A stretch of 12,589 nt of DNA from DAOTYE01 sp034434915. GTDB lineage: Bacteria > Chloroflexota > Dehalococcoidia > Dehalococcoidales > RBG-16-60-22. Both the position numbers and the translations under genes were made by a program. The stretch is from the NCBI GenBank assembly GCA_034434915.1, contig DAOTYE010000052.1, forward strand, positions 1-12,589, given 5' to 3'. The notes beneath the pieces are model-generated. The model searched no databases, was not told the DNA's origin, and saw only the letters and a program-made list of their open reading frames with translations. This document shows positions 1 through 5,760 of the stretch, piece by piece (position 1 is the first letter of the stretch; each line of letters begins with the position of its first letter).

Positions 1-1
1 C

Positions 2-304
2 AACTGGTCCGCTACGGGTTCGTTCACGGTAGAGCCGCTGGAGAAGATTCCGACCGAAATCGTGAATCCTCAGCCGCCGGTAACCATCCCGCCGGCTCCA
101 ACCCCGACTCTCACCATCCCGCAGCCGACCATAACCATGCCGGCTCCGACCATCAATCTGCCCGCTCCCACCACCATCACCATCCCGCCGGCTCCTGCTC
201 CACAGCAGATTGCCCCGGCGTACATCTGGGCTATTGTGGTCATCGGCGCAGTGCTGGTCATCGCGGTCATCGTCCTCATCGTCAGGACCAGACGGCCTGT
301 CTAA
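2..304 (+). CDS. C-terminal end of a proline-rich, membrane-anchored surface protein (5' partial)
   Basis: The frame is open from the left edge, so the true start lies outside the window; the GTG at 62 is not a convincing start because the frame continues upstream without a stop. About 100 residues are visible. The first 20 (NWSATGSFTVEPLE...) resemble the end of an Ig-like or similar extracellular domain. Residues about 22-73 form a low-complexity stalk of repeated P-A-P-T-x-T-I/P-Q-P-T units. A single hydrophobic helix follows (AYIWAIVVIGAVLVIAVIVL) and the protein ends with a positively charged tail RTRRPV. This is the layout of a surface protein that crosses an outer layer by a stalk and is held by a C-terminal transmembrane helix, with the tail inside. 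The function of the missing ectodomain cannot be told. A strong terminator follows 30 bases after the stop, so this gene is transcriptionally separate from the selenium locus. Confidence 0.75.
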   Translation, partial: NWSATGSFTVEPLEKIPTEIVNPQPPVTIPPAPTPTLTIPQPTITMPAPTINLPAPTTITIPPAPAPQQIAPAYIWAIVVIGAVLVIAVIVLIVRTRRPV

Positions 305-334
305 CCTGACCTGAGAACGGTTCCCTGAAACCCC

Positions 335-364
335 GAGAGCCCCCGTAAGGGGGCTCTCTTTTTT
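335..364 (+). terminator. Rho-independent terminator of the surface protein gene
   Basis: A perfect 10-bp stem (GAGAGCCCCC at 335-344, GGGGGCTCTC at 349-358) with a GTAA tetraloop is followed by a run of six T (359-364). It sits 30 bases after the stop codon at 304. Confidence 0.95.
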
Positions 365-502
365 ACCTTAAAGAAAGCCATCCTCATCTTTCAGGCGGTA
401 ATCTGGCAGGTTGCGTGACGGGAACCGCACCTTGTTTGGGCACCGTGACCGCCTGCCCGGCAATTCTGAAGTTTGTACCTGTGTTCCGGCTTCAACAATT
501 GA

Positions 503-531
503 TTGATGTTACACTGAATTTTTGTTATAAT
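503..531 (+). promoter_or_regulatory. Sigma-70-type promoter, probably for the selenium operon
   Basis: TTGATG (503-508) and a consensus TATAAT (526-531) are separated by exactly 17 bp. Transcription would begin near 538. It is the best promoter seen between the upstream terminator and yedE, so it is the likely start of the yedE-led operon with a leader of about 500 bases. Confidence 0.7.
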
Positions 532-557
532 CCAGCTTGTGATTCCATTATTGCAAA

Positions 558-714
558 TCAGGAGAATGCAGCCACGCTCCTGAATCCGGCGCAATAAGAC
601 GGCGGAGCCGTCTATCACCGGGTTAATCAGCTTGTGCTGCGAACGCCATGATGGCGCGTGCGTTGCTGCATTCAGGGTATCAGGTGTTAACCCAGCGGGT
701 TATTCAACCGCTGG
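558..714 (+). promoter_or_regulatory. Structured 5' leader with alternative hairpins (candidate cis-regulatory RNA)
   Basis: Just downstream of the 503-531 promoter several stems can form: 558-564 with 577-583 (7 bp); 597-603 with 607-613 (7 bp, GGA loop); 644-648 with 652-656 (5 bp); and a closing helix 620-626 with 687-693 (GGGTTAA/TTAACCC). A stronger hairpin at 692-714 (9 bp with one bulged G, loop ATTC) uses bases 692-693 and so competes with the closing helix. A T/C-rich stretch follows (720-730). This is the look of a switching leader, but I do not recognise it as a known riboswitch class. No convincing protein gene covers the region: an ORF at 648-851 has no ribosome site and no recognisable protein. 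The structure is read by eye and no energies were computed. Confidence 0.35.
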
Positions 715-833
715 CGGGTGCTTCTTTTCTTGGTAAATTAGCCGCTTATTCTCCCTCATTCATCGGGCCATGGATTAATTTCCGTGCCCGATTTCTTTTT
801 GCCTTCGCCAGAGGCTATCAGCAGTTTCCAGAG

Positions 834-874
834 AAGGAGGTGATGCTATGACTGTTTTCCACCGCCGCACGTGA
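834..874 (+). CDS. Possible 8-residue leader peptide with a perfect Shine-Dalgarno, ending at UGA
   Basis: AAGGAGGTGAT at 834-844 matches the full 3' tail of 16S rRNA and stands at ideal distance from the ATG at 848. The ORF is only eight codons (MTVFHRRT) and stops at TGA 872-874. If that UGA were read through, the frame would continue for about 33 codons without resembling any known protein. The position in the leader, upstream of a selenium transporter, makes a translated leader peptide plausible. It could equally be a remnant of a lost gene start. The listed span includes the ribosome site; the coding part is 848-874. Confidence 0.3.
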
Positions 875-958
875 TTCCATATTCCTTTAATGTATGCAGT
901 GCATTTTCAGAACCACAACCGGGCGGCATGGAGAGTTCATAAAATTGCCTTTGACCAC

Positions 959-971
959 TTAACCCGGTTAA
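959..971. promoter_or_regulatory. 13-bp palindrome upstream of yedE (candidate operator)
   Basis: TTAACC-C-GGTTAA is a perfect inverted repeat about 65 bases upstream of the yedE start. Its left part, TTAACCCGGT (959-968), is also the exact reverse complement of 617-626, so it could instead pair with the early leader. Function unknown. Confidence 0.3.
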
Positions 972-1036
972 ATTGAACTCCTTCACCGTGATTCTCTCCG
1001 TGTAGCCGGACAAAACTAATAATGAAAGGAGTAGAT

Positions 1037-2140
1037 ATGTCTTCCATTGCCCGCGTTCTCACGTCCCGCTGGGGACCGATTATCACCGGTATTGGCGTGG
1101 GTATTCTGGCGCCACTGCTGGTCTTCCTGGGAAACCCCGGCAACATGGGTATCTGCGTTGTCTGCTTCACGCGTGACATTGCCGGAGCTCTGGGTTTTCA
1201 CCGCGCCGGGGTGGTGCAGTATATCCGCCCCGAGATTATTGGATTTGTGTTAGGTGCGCTGGTTGCGGCGCTTACCTTCAAGGAGTTTAAGCCGCGCACC
1301 GGGTCGGCTCCGCTGGTGCGTTTCCTATTGGGCATGTTCGCCGTTTTTGGCGCCCTGGTCTTTCTGGGCTGTCCCTGGCGCGCTTATCTGCGCCTGGCTG
1401 GCGGTGACTGGACGGCTATCTTCGGCATCATTGGTCTGGTAGTGGGTATTGGAATAGGTATCATTTTGCTGCGCCTGGGCTTCAGTCTGGGGAGGAGCCG
1501 CCCGGCACCGAAAGCGGTGGGGTGGGTCATGCCAGCCGTCATGGTGGTGCTGCTGGTTCTTTTGATTGTGCAGCCGCAGTTCGGGCGTGACGCTAACGGT
1601 AATCCGACCGGTCCCATTTTCTTCTCCACCACCGGCCCGGGGAGCCAGCATGCCCCGCTTATCATCTCCCTGGTGATAGGGCTTTTCATTGGTTTCTTGG
1701 CTCAGCGCAGCCGGTTCTGCACCGTCGGTGCTGTGCGTGATGCCATCCTGCTCAGAGACTCGCGCCTTCTCTATGGCGTTCTGGCGCTGATTGTAGCCGC
1801 CTTTGTGACTAACCTGATACTGGGGCAGTTCCACCCCGGCTTTGAAAAGCAGCCGGTAGCCCATACTAATGAATTGTGGAACTTTGCTGGCATGACATTG
1901 GCCGGTCTTGCTTTCACTCTGGCGGGCGGCTGTCCGGGGAGACAGCTATTCCTCACCGGTGAAGGTGACGCTGACTCTGCCATGTTTGTCAGCGGTATGC
2001 TGGTCGGTGCGGGTATCTCCCATACTTACAGCATGGCAAGCTCTCCGGCCGGTCCCGGTGCCTTCGGTCCGTTTATTGTCATCGCCGGACTGGTTATCTG
2101 TGTCATCATCGGCTTAACAATGCGAGAGGCAAAGGTATAG
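1037..2140 (+). CDS. yedE: YeeE/YedE-family membrane transporter, putative selenium transporter
   Basis: An integral membrane protein of 367 residues with roughly nine or ten hydrophobic segments. Family marks are N33-P-G-N-M-G-I-C40-V-V-C43-F-T-R-D47, then GCPWR, then SRFCTVGAVRDA, and near the end GGCPGRQLF. YeeE relatives move thiosulfate across the membrane using conserved cysteines. The YedE branch that sits next to selD, yedF and TusA-like genes is thought to import a selenium compound; that substrate is inferred from gene context, not shown. An ATG also occurs at 1022, but AAAGGAG at 1025-1031 lies five bases before the ATG at 1037, so I choose 1037. The stop codon overlaps the GGAGG ribosome site of the next gene, so the two are surely co-transcribed. 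Confidence 0.9.
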   Translation: MSSIARVLTSRWGPIITGIGVGILAPLLVFLGNPGNMGICVVCFTRDIAGALGFHRAGVVQYIRPEIIGFVLGALVAALTFKEFKPRTGSAPLVRFLLGMFAVFGALVFLGCPWRAYLRLAGGDWTAIFGIIGLVVGIGIGIILLRLGFSLGRSRPAPKAVGWVMPAVMVVLLVLLIVQPQFGRDANGNPTGPIFFSTTGPGSQHAPLIISLVIGLFIGFLAQRSRFCTVGAVRDAILLRDSRLLYGVLALIVAAFVTNLILGQFHPGFEKQPVAHTNELWNFAGMTLAGLAFTLAGGCPGRQLFLTGEGDADSAMFVSGMLVGAGISHTYSMASSPAGPGAFGPFIVIAGLVICVIIGLTMREAKV

Positions 2141-2153
2141 GAGGACATTAACC

Positions 2154-2375
2154 ATGAATGAGATAAAGACAATAGATGCCCGCGGGCTTTCCTGCCCGCA
2201 ACCTGCCCTTTTAGCGACGAAAGCAATAAAGAAGCTCAGCAAGGGAACACTGGAGGTGCTGGTAGACTCCGCCACGGCGCGGGAGAACGTCTCCCGCCTG
2301 GCGAAAAATGCCGGCTGGACGGTAACCATTGAGGACAAGCCTGACGGCAGCTCGCGGATTGTGCTGAAGAAATAA
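2154..2375 (+). CDS. TusA/SirA-family sulfur (or selenium) carrier protein
   Basis: A 73-residue, single-domain protein beginning MNEIKTIDARGLSCPQPAL. The family's C-P-x-P motif is present as C14-P15-Q16-P17; Cys14 carries a persulfide in TusA and would carry a selenide or persulfide here. The length is normal for TusA. The ribosome site GGAGG (2140-2144) is nine bases before the ATG. It lies directly after the transporter and before the DUF3343, yedF and selD genes, so handling of imported selenium on its way to SelD is a reasonable inference. A role in ordinary sulfur relay (tRNA thiolation, molybdenum cofactor) cannot be excluded. Confidence 0.9.
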   Translation: MNEIKTIDARGLSCPQPALLATKAIKKLSKGTLEVLVDSATARENVSRLAKNAGWTVTIEDKPDGSSRIVLKK

Positions 2376-2405
2376 TCCGTCTGAACGGAGAAAGGGGCGA
2401 GTGGT

Positions 2406-2948
2406 TTGGCGATTTTTAGCCGAAATCAAAAAGCAAAATTTGAAGGCGGCGGACTGGTGCTCTTTCAAGAAGTCTCTCAGGCTATGGCAGTGGAGAAGAT
2501 GCTTAAGGCGGCTGGTTACATGGTTAGGCTGGTGGCACCCCCGCCTGAGCTCCGCAAGGGGTGCGATCTGGCTGTTGAAATAAACCTTGTTGAGCAGCCC
2601 GGCATTGAGCGTCTGCTGAAAGAGAAAGATATGGCTTACACCAGCATCGAGCCGATAAGAGCCAAAACGGCTCCGTTGCTTGATGCCGTCAAGGTGACGG
2701 ACTTCGGCAGGTGGGTCATGGTTAAAGCCGGAAATATGAAAATTACCTATGAAAAGGAAAGTGGGGTAATAGTTAATGTTTCCGGTGGCGGTTGCCCGGA
2801 TATTCCATATCTTCACGCCGAGCTTATTGACAAGCGCCTTGACCAGGCGCCGCGGCCGAAAGCCCTGGGCTTCACCCTCTGCGCTCTAAATCTGGAGAGG
2901 GCGCTTGACGAATGTCTGGCTCTCTATTCCGGAGGTAATAAGACATGA
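2406..2948 (+). CDS. DUF3343 protein with extra C-terminal domain
   Basis: A 180-residue soluble protein starting at TTG, with GAAAGGGG about nine bases upstream and no better start nearby. Residues about 15-85 match what I know of DUF3343, a small domain often found next to yedE, yedF and selD: GGLVLFQEVSQAMAVEKMLK, then a Pro-rich turn, and RKGCDLAVEI with Cys53 at the family's conserved position. Residues about 90-180 are an additional part containing GGGCPDIP, a second possible thiol site, and FTLCALNLERALDE. DUF3343 proteins are proposed selenium/sulfur shuttles by gene neighbourhood, not by direct proof. The stop overlaps the next gene's ATG (ATGA), indicating translational coupling. 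Confidence 0.75.
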   Translation: MAIFSRNQKAKFEGGGLVLFQEVSQAMAVEKMLKAAGYMVRLVAPPPELRKGCDLAVEINLVEQPGIERLLKEKDMAYTSIEPIRAKTAPLLDAVKVTDFGRWVMVKAGNMKITYEKESGVIVNVSGGGCPDIPYLHAELIDKRLDQAPRPKALGFTLCALNLERALDECLALYSGGNKT

Positions 2949-3847
2949 TGCTCATTGCCGGAACTGTACCCATTAAAGACATGCCTCTTACCATGGGCAA
3001 AGTTACCTCTGAGAGCGGATACCTCGTGGTTGGCGGAAGAAGTATTCCCTGCACACAGGGTACCGGCGCGATGGTTAGCGCCGCGCTGGCTACTACCAGT
3101 TACCTGGGACTGGAAGCCCCTCATGCCCTGCTCGTGGGTGACATTGGTAAAGGTGAAGGAAGCCGCAAGCTGTACCAGTACCTGATTGACCACATTGAGG
3201 AACTCTCACCTGCCGTGCTGGCGCTGCATTACTGGCTGCCCAATATGTCCCAGACAAGACAGCTATGCGCCGCCGTGGAGAAGTGCGCCAGAAGGCCCAT
3301 CATGATTGCGGATGCGGCTTCAATGTACTCGGCAAAAGCCGCCGGCCTTGCTGAAAAGTTTGACATCTTTACCCCTGACCCCACCGAGATTGCTTTCCTG
3401 GCTGACCCGGAGGCTACCCACCCAGCCTATATCGCCAGGCACCTGTTTGAGACCGATATCACGCGGGCTCCGGAGCTTGCCAGAGCGGCTTATAGACACC
3501 ACGGCGCCGCCAAGATACTGCTGGCGAAGGGAGCGATAGACTACATCATAAAAGACGGAGAGGTCCTGGCTACTATCTCAGAGCCAAATGTGCCAGCGCT
3601 TGAACCTATCGGTGGTACCGGTGATACTATCACCGGACTGGTATCGGCTTTCGCCTTTGCCGGCCTGGAGCTACACGAGGCTGCCATCATTGCTGCCAAA
3701 GTCAACCGTATGGCTGGAAAATACGCCAACGTAACTCCAGCCACCAAGGTAAGAGAGGTTATTGCTCAGTTTCCAGCCGTTTTTAAAGATTACCTGTGCC
3801 AGTGGAGCAGTGTCTGCGGCGCAAAAGGAGGTAGGAGCGATGATTGA
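2945..3847 (+). CDS. Ribokinase-fold protein, NAD(P)H-hydrate dehydratase-like, in a selenium operon
   Basis: A 300-residue protein. It shows the ribokinase-superfamily C-terminal signature G223-G-T-G-D227, where the Asp is the usual catalytic base and the glycines form the anion hole. Upstream are MIADAASMYSA and TPDPTEIAFL, which resembles the LTPNPGE motif of NAD(P)H-hydrate dehydratase and hydroxymethylpyrimidine kinases. These suggest an ATP-dependent enzyme, but the substrate cannot be read from the sequence. GGAGGT at 2932 precedes the ATG; a second ATG follows at 2948. The start overlaps the DUF3343 gene and the end overlaps yedF by eight bases, so it is part of the selenium operon. 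That tight position suggests a role in selenium metabolism or repair of a damaged cofactor, which is inference only. Confidence 0.75.
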   Translation: MMLIAGTVPIKDMPLTMGKVTSESGYLVVGGRSIPCTQGTGAMVSAALATTSYLGLEAPHALLVGDIGKGEGSRKLYQYLIDHIEELSPAVLALHYWLPNMSQTRQLCAAVEKCARRPIMIADAASMYSAKAAGLAEKFDIFTPDPTEIAFLADPEATHPAYIARHLFETDITRAPELARAAYRHHGAAKILLAKGAIDYIIKDGEVLATISEPNVPALEPIGGTGDTITGLVSAFAFAGLELHEAAIIAAKVNRMAGKYANVTPATKVREVIAQFPAVFKDYLCQWSSVCGAKGGRSDD

Positions 3848-4415
3848 AATTGATGCGAGGGGGCTTAACTGCCCCCTCCCGGTGGTAAGAACCAAGAAAG
3901 CTCTGGAAGGCATAGAAGAGGGGGAGCTTACCGTCATCATTGAACGGCCGGAGGGATGCCAGAATGTGCGGCGTTTTGCTGAGAGCCAGGGATGCGGCGT
4001 TACCGTTGCTGAGAAGGACGGCTTGTTCTATGTACACATTTATAAGAAGAAAGCGGTAAAATCTGCTTCCCCCGGGCAAAGTAAGAATGTTGTTTTCATC
4101 ACTACTGACCGGCTGGGAACAGGTGACCGGCGGCTCGGTGAAATCCTCATGAAAGCCTTCCTCAACACGCTATGGGACGCCGAGCCGAAGCCAGCCAGGA
4201 TTCTATTCCTGAATGACGGGGTAAAACTGACTACCGAGGGGTCAGAGGTCTTGGACAGTCTGAAACTTCTTGAAAAAGCAGGGGTACAGATATTCTCCTG
4301 CGGCACCTGCCTGGAATACTACCAGCTAAAAGATAAACTCAAGGTCGGCGCTGTAACCAATATGTACGATACGGTGGAGTCATTACTCTCAGCAGACAAG
4401 GTAATAAAAATCTGA
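3840..4415 (+). CDS. yedF: YedF: TusA-like plus DsrE-like selenium metabolism protein
   Basis: A 191-residue two-domain protein. Residues 1-72 are a TusA-like domain (MIEIDARGLNCPLPVVRTKK) with C11-P-L-P. Residues about 80-191 are DsrE-like (NVVFITTDRLGTGDRRLGEILMKAFL) and contain a C154-G-T-C157 pair in FSCGTCLEYYQL. This is the standard YedF layout, a marker of selenium-using bacteria and usually adjacent to selD and yedE. The likely role is carrying or delivering reduced selenium; the biochemical step is not established. The frame is open upstream of 3840 (to 3762), but AAAAGGAGG sits just before the ATG at 3840 and the domain begins there. It overlaps the preceding gene by eight bases, and selD follows after 15 bases. 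Confidence 0.9.
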   Translation: MIEIDARGLNCPLPVVRTKKALEGIEEGELTVIIERPEGCQNVRRFAESQGCGVTVAEKDGLFYVHIYKKKAVKSASPGQSKNVVFITTDRLGTGDRRLGEILMKAFLNTLWDAEPKPARILFLNDGVKLTTEGSEVLDSLKLLEKAGVQIFSCGTCLEYYQLKDKLKVGAVTNMYDTVESLLSADKVIKI

Positions 4416-4430
4416 TGGGAGGTAACTGAT

Positions 4431-5492
4431 ATGGATGAAGCCAAGAATAAAAAGCCGCGTCTTACTCAGACCGTCCGTGGCGCCGGCTGAGCTTGTAAAC
4501 TGGGTCCGGCGGACCTCAACAAAGCCCTGGCAGACCTGCCTCTGACCACCCACCCAAATCTTATTGTCGGGATGGAAAGAATAGAAGATGCCGGCGTGTA
4601 TAAACTGACCGAGGAGCTGGCAATTGTCCAGACGGTGGACTTTTTCACACCCATCGTGGATGACCCGTTTACCTTTGGCCAGATAGCGGCAGCTAACTCC
4701 CTGAGCGATGTCTACGCCATGGGCGGCAAACCCCTGACCGCGATGAACATCGTCTGCTTCCCAATTCAGACCATGGATGTATCTATACTCAGGGAAATCT
4801 TACTGGGCGGGCTGGAGAAGATGCGTGAAGCTGAGGTGGTGCTGATTGGCGGACACAGCGTGGATGACCAGGAGCTGAAGTACGGGCTTGCCGTGACCGG
4901 CACTATCCACCCGCAGAAGGTGCTACGGAAAGAAACCGCCAAACCGGGGGACAGGCTGATTCTGACCAAGCCACTGGGTACCGGCATTATCAATACAGCT
5001 ATAAAGGCGGACGTTGCCAGCCGGGAGGCGGCAGAAACAGTTGCCAAATCTATGACTACCCTCAATCAGAAAGCATCAGAAATAATGCAGGAGATTGGGG
5101 CTAATGCCTGTACTGATATTACCGGCTTCGGTCTGCTGGGGCATGCCAGTGAAATGATTGAAAATACTAATGTCGGCATGGTAATTTACGCCGAGGCGGT
5201 GCCGGTCTTCCCGGAAGCTGAAGAGCTGGCGGCGATGGGCATGATTCCCGGCGGTCTTTACCGCAACCGTGATTTCCGCAATGACTTCGTGGAATTCAAA
5301 CCCGGTGTCAGCCAGTTCCGCCGTGACATTCTCTTTGACCCCCAGACCTCTGGAGGTTTGCTTATCTCCGTGCCGGCGGATAAGGCACTGAAGATGCTGG
5401 ATAGACTACATCAGGCTGGAGTGATAAAAGCTGCCATCATTGGTGAAGTTGTGGCTAAGCCAAAGGGCAAGATTATTATTGAAGCTATTTAG
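4431..5492 (+). CDS. selD: Selenophosphate synthetase, itself a selenoprotein (Sec at in-frame UGA)
   Basis: SelD makes selenophosphate from selenide and ATP, the selenium donor for selenocysteine. Translation from ATG 4431 gives RLTQTVRGAG-U20-ACK23; E. coli SelD has GAGCGCK at this point. The TGA at 4488-4490 therefore replaces the catalytic Cys17 and Lys23 matches the essential lysine. The frame is open on both sides of the TGA, and GGAGGT (4418-4423) precedes the ATG. With Sec the protein is 353 residues, normal for SelD. Other marks are VGMERIEDAGVYKL, SDVYAMGGKP, DITGFGLLGH and PQTSGGLLISV. An automatic caller would start it late, at 4572, losing the active site. The gene is followed by the selC-like tRNA and selB. 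Confidence 0.96.
4491..4525 (+). promoter_or_regulatory. SECIS-like hairpin directly after the selD UGA codon
   Basis: Immediately after TGA (4488-4490) a two-part stem can form. The lower stem pairs GCTTGT (4491-4496) with ACAAAGC (4519-4525) with one bulged A. After an asymmetric internal loop, the upper stem pairs GGTCC (4503-4507) with GGACC (4511-4515) around a GGC loop, with an extra G-T pair below. The upper stem begins about 12 bases after the UGA, the usual position of bacterial SECIS elements that bind the SelB winged-helix tail. The loop is shorter than in E. coli fdhF. The structure was read by eye. Confidence 0.6.
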
Positions 5493-5604
5493 TGATGAAA
5501 GCGGAGCTGGCGCGCTAAAGGAATTGAAACCGATTCAGATAACCAAACGGTACGTCAAAGCCAATTTTTGCTGACAGCATAAAGATTATCAGGATTTGAC
5601 CGGT

Positions 5605-5699
5605 GAGGGCGATGGAACCGGGTTCCCCCCGGTCTGCAAAACCGGGCGCAGCTCTGGCCAAGACGCTGTGATGGGTTCGACTCCCATTCGCCCTCTCCA
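5605..5699 (+). tRNA. selC: tRNASec-bodied tRNA with Cys anticodon GCA and discriminator U73
   Basis: The gene is 95 nt including encoded CCA (5697-5699), the length of bacterial tRNASec. The acceptor stem has 8 perfect pairs (5605-5612 with 5688-5695). The D arm is 5614-5626 (5 bp). The anticodon stem is 5628-5633 with 5641-5646 (6 bp), around loop CTGCAAA, so the anticodon is GCA at 5636-5638. A 24-nt variable arm (5647-5670) forms a long stem. The T arm has 5 pairs with loop TTCGACT. An 8+5 acceptor branch plus long variable arm is diagnostic of bacterial tRNASec. Standard tRNASec has UCA and G73; here GCA and U73 are cysteinyl-tRNA synthetase determinants. All stems are intact, so this does not look decayed. 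Its place between selD and selB fits selC. Which amino acid it carries, and which codon it reads, is open. Confidence 0.88.
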
Positions 5700-5760
5700 T
5701 CCAGTCAAAGAAATGAGACGTAAGTTTCAGATACTGATTACTCAGGGTGAGATGTAGAAG

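Noticed and set aside
648..851. 67-codon ORF in the leader as a protein gene
   Set aside because: No ribosome site, no recognisable motif, and it overlaps predicted RNA stems; the strong ribosome site near its end serves the ATG at 848 instead.
1325..1864. Long minus-strand ORF opposite yedE
   Set aside because: It is a shadow of a strongly supported gene, with low-complexity composition and no motif.
3762..3839. N-terminal extension of yedF
   Set aside because: This is simply open frame inside the preceding gene; a strong ribosome site and the TusA-like domain both begin at 3840.
4572..5492. selD beginning at the ATG at 4572
   Set aside because: It would lack the active-site loop; the upstream frame encodes it in full, with a good ribosome site, interrupted only by the UGA at the catalytic position.
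5605..5699. Ordinary tRNA-Cys
   Set aside because: Normal tRNA-Cys has a 7-bp acceptor stem and a short variable loop; this has 8 bp and a 24-nt variable arm, and lies between selD and selB.
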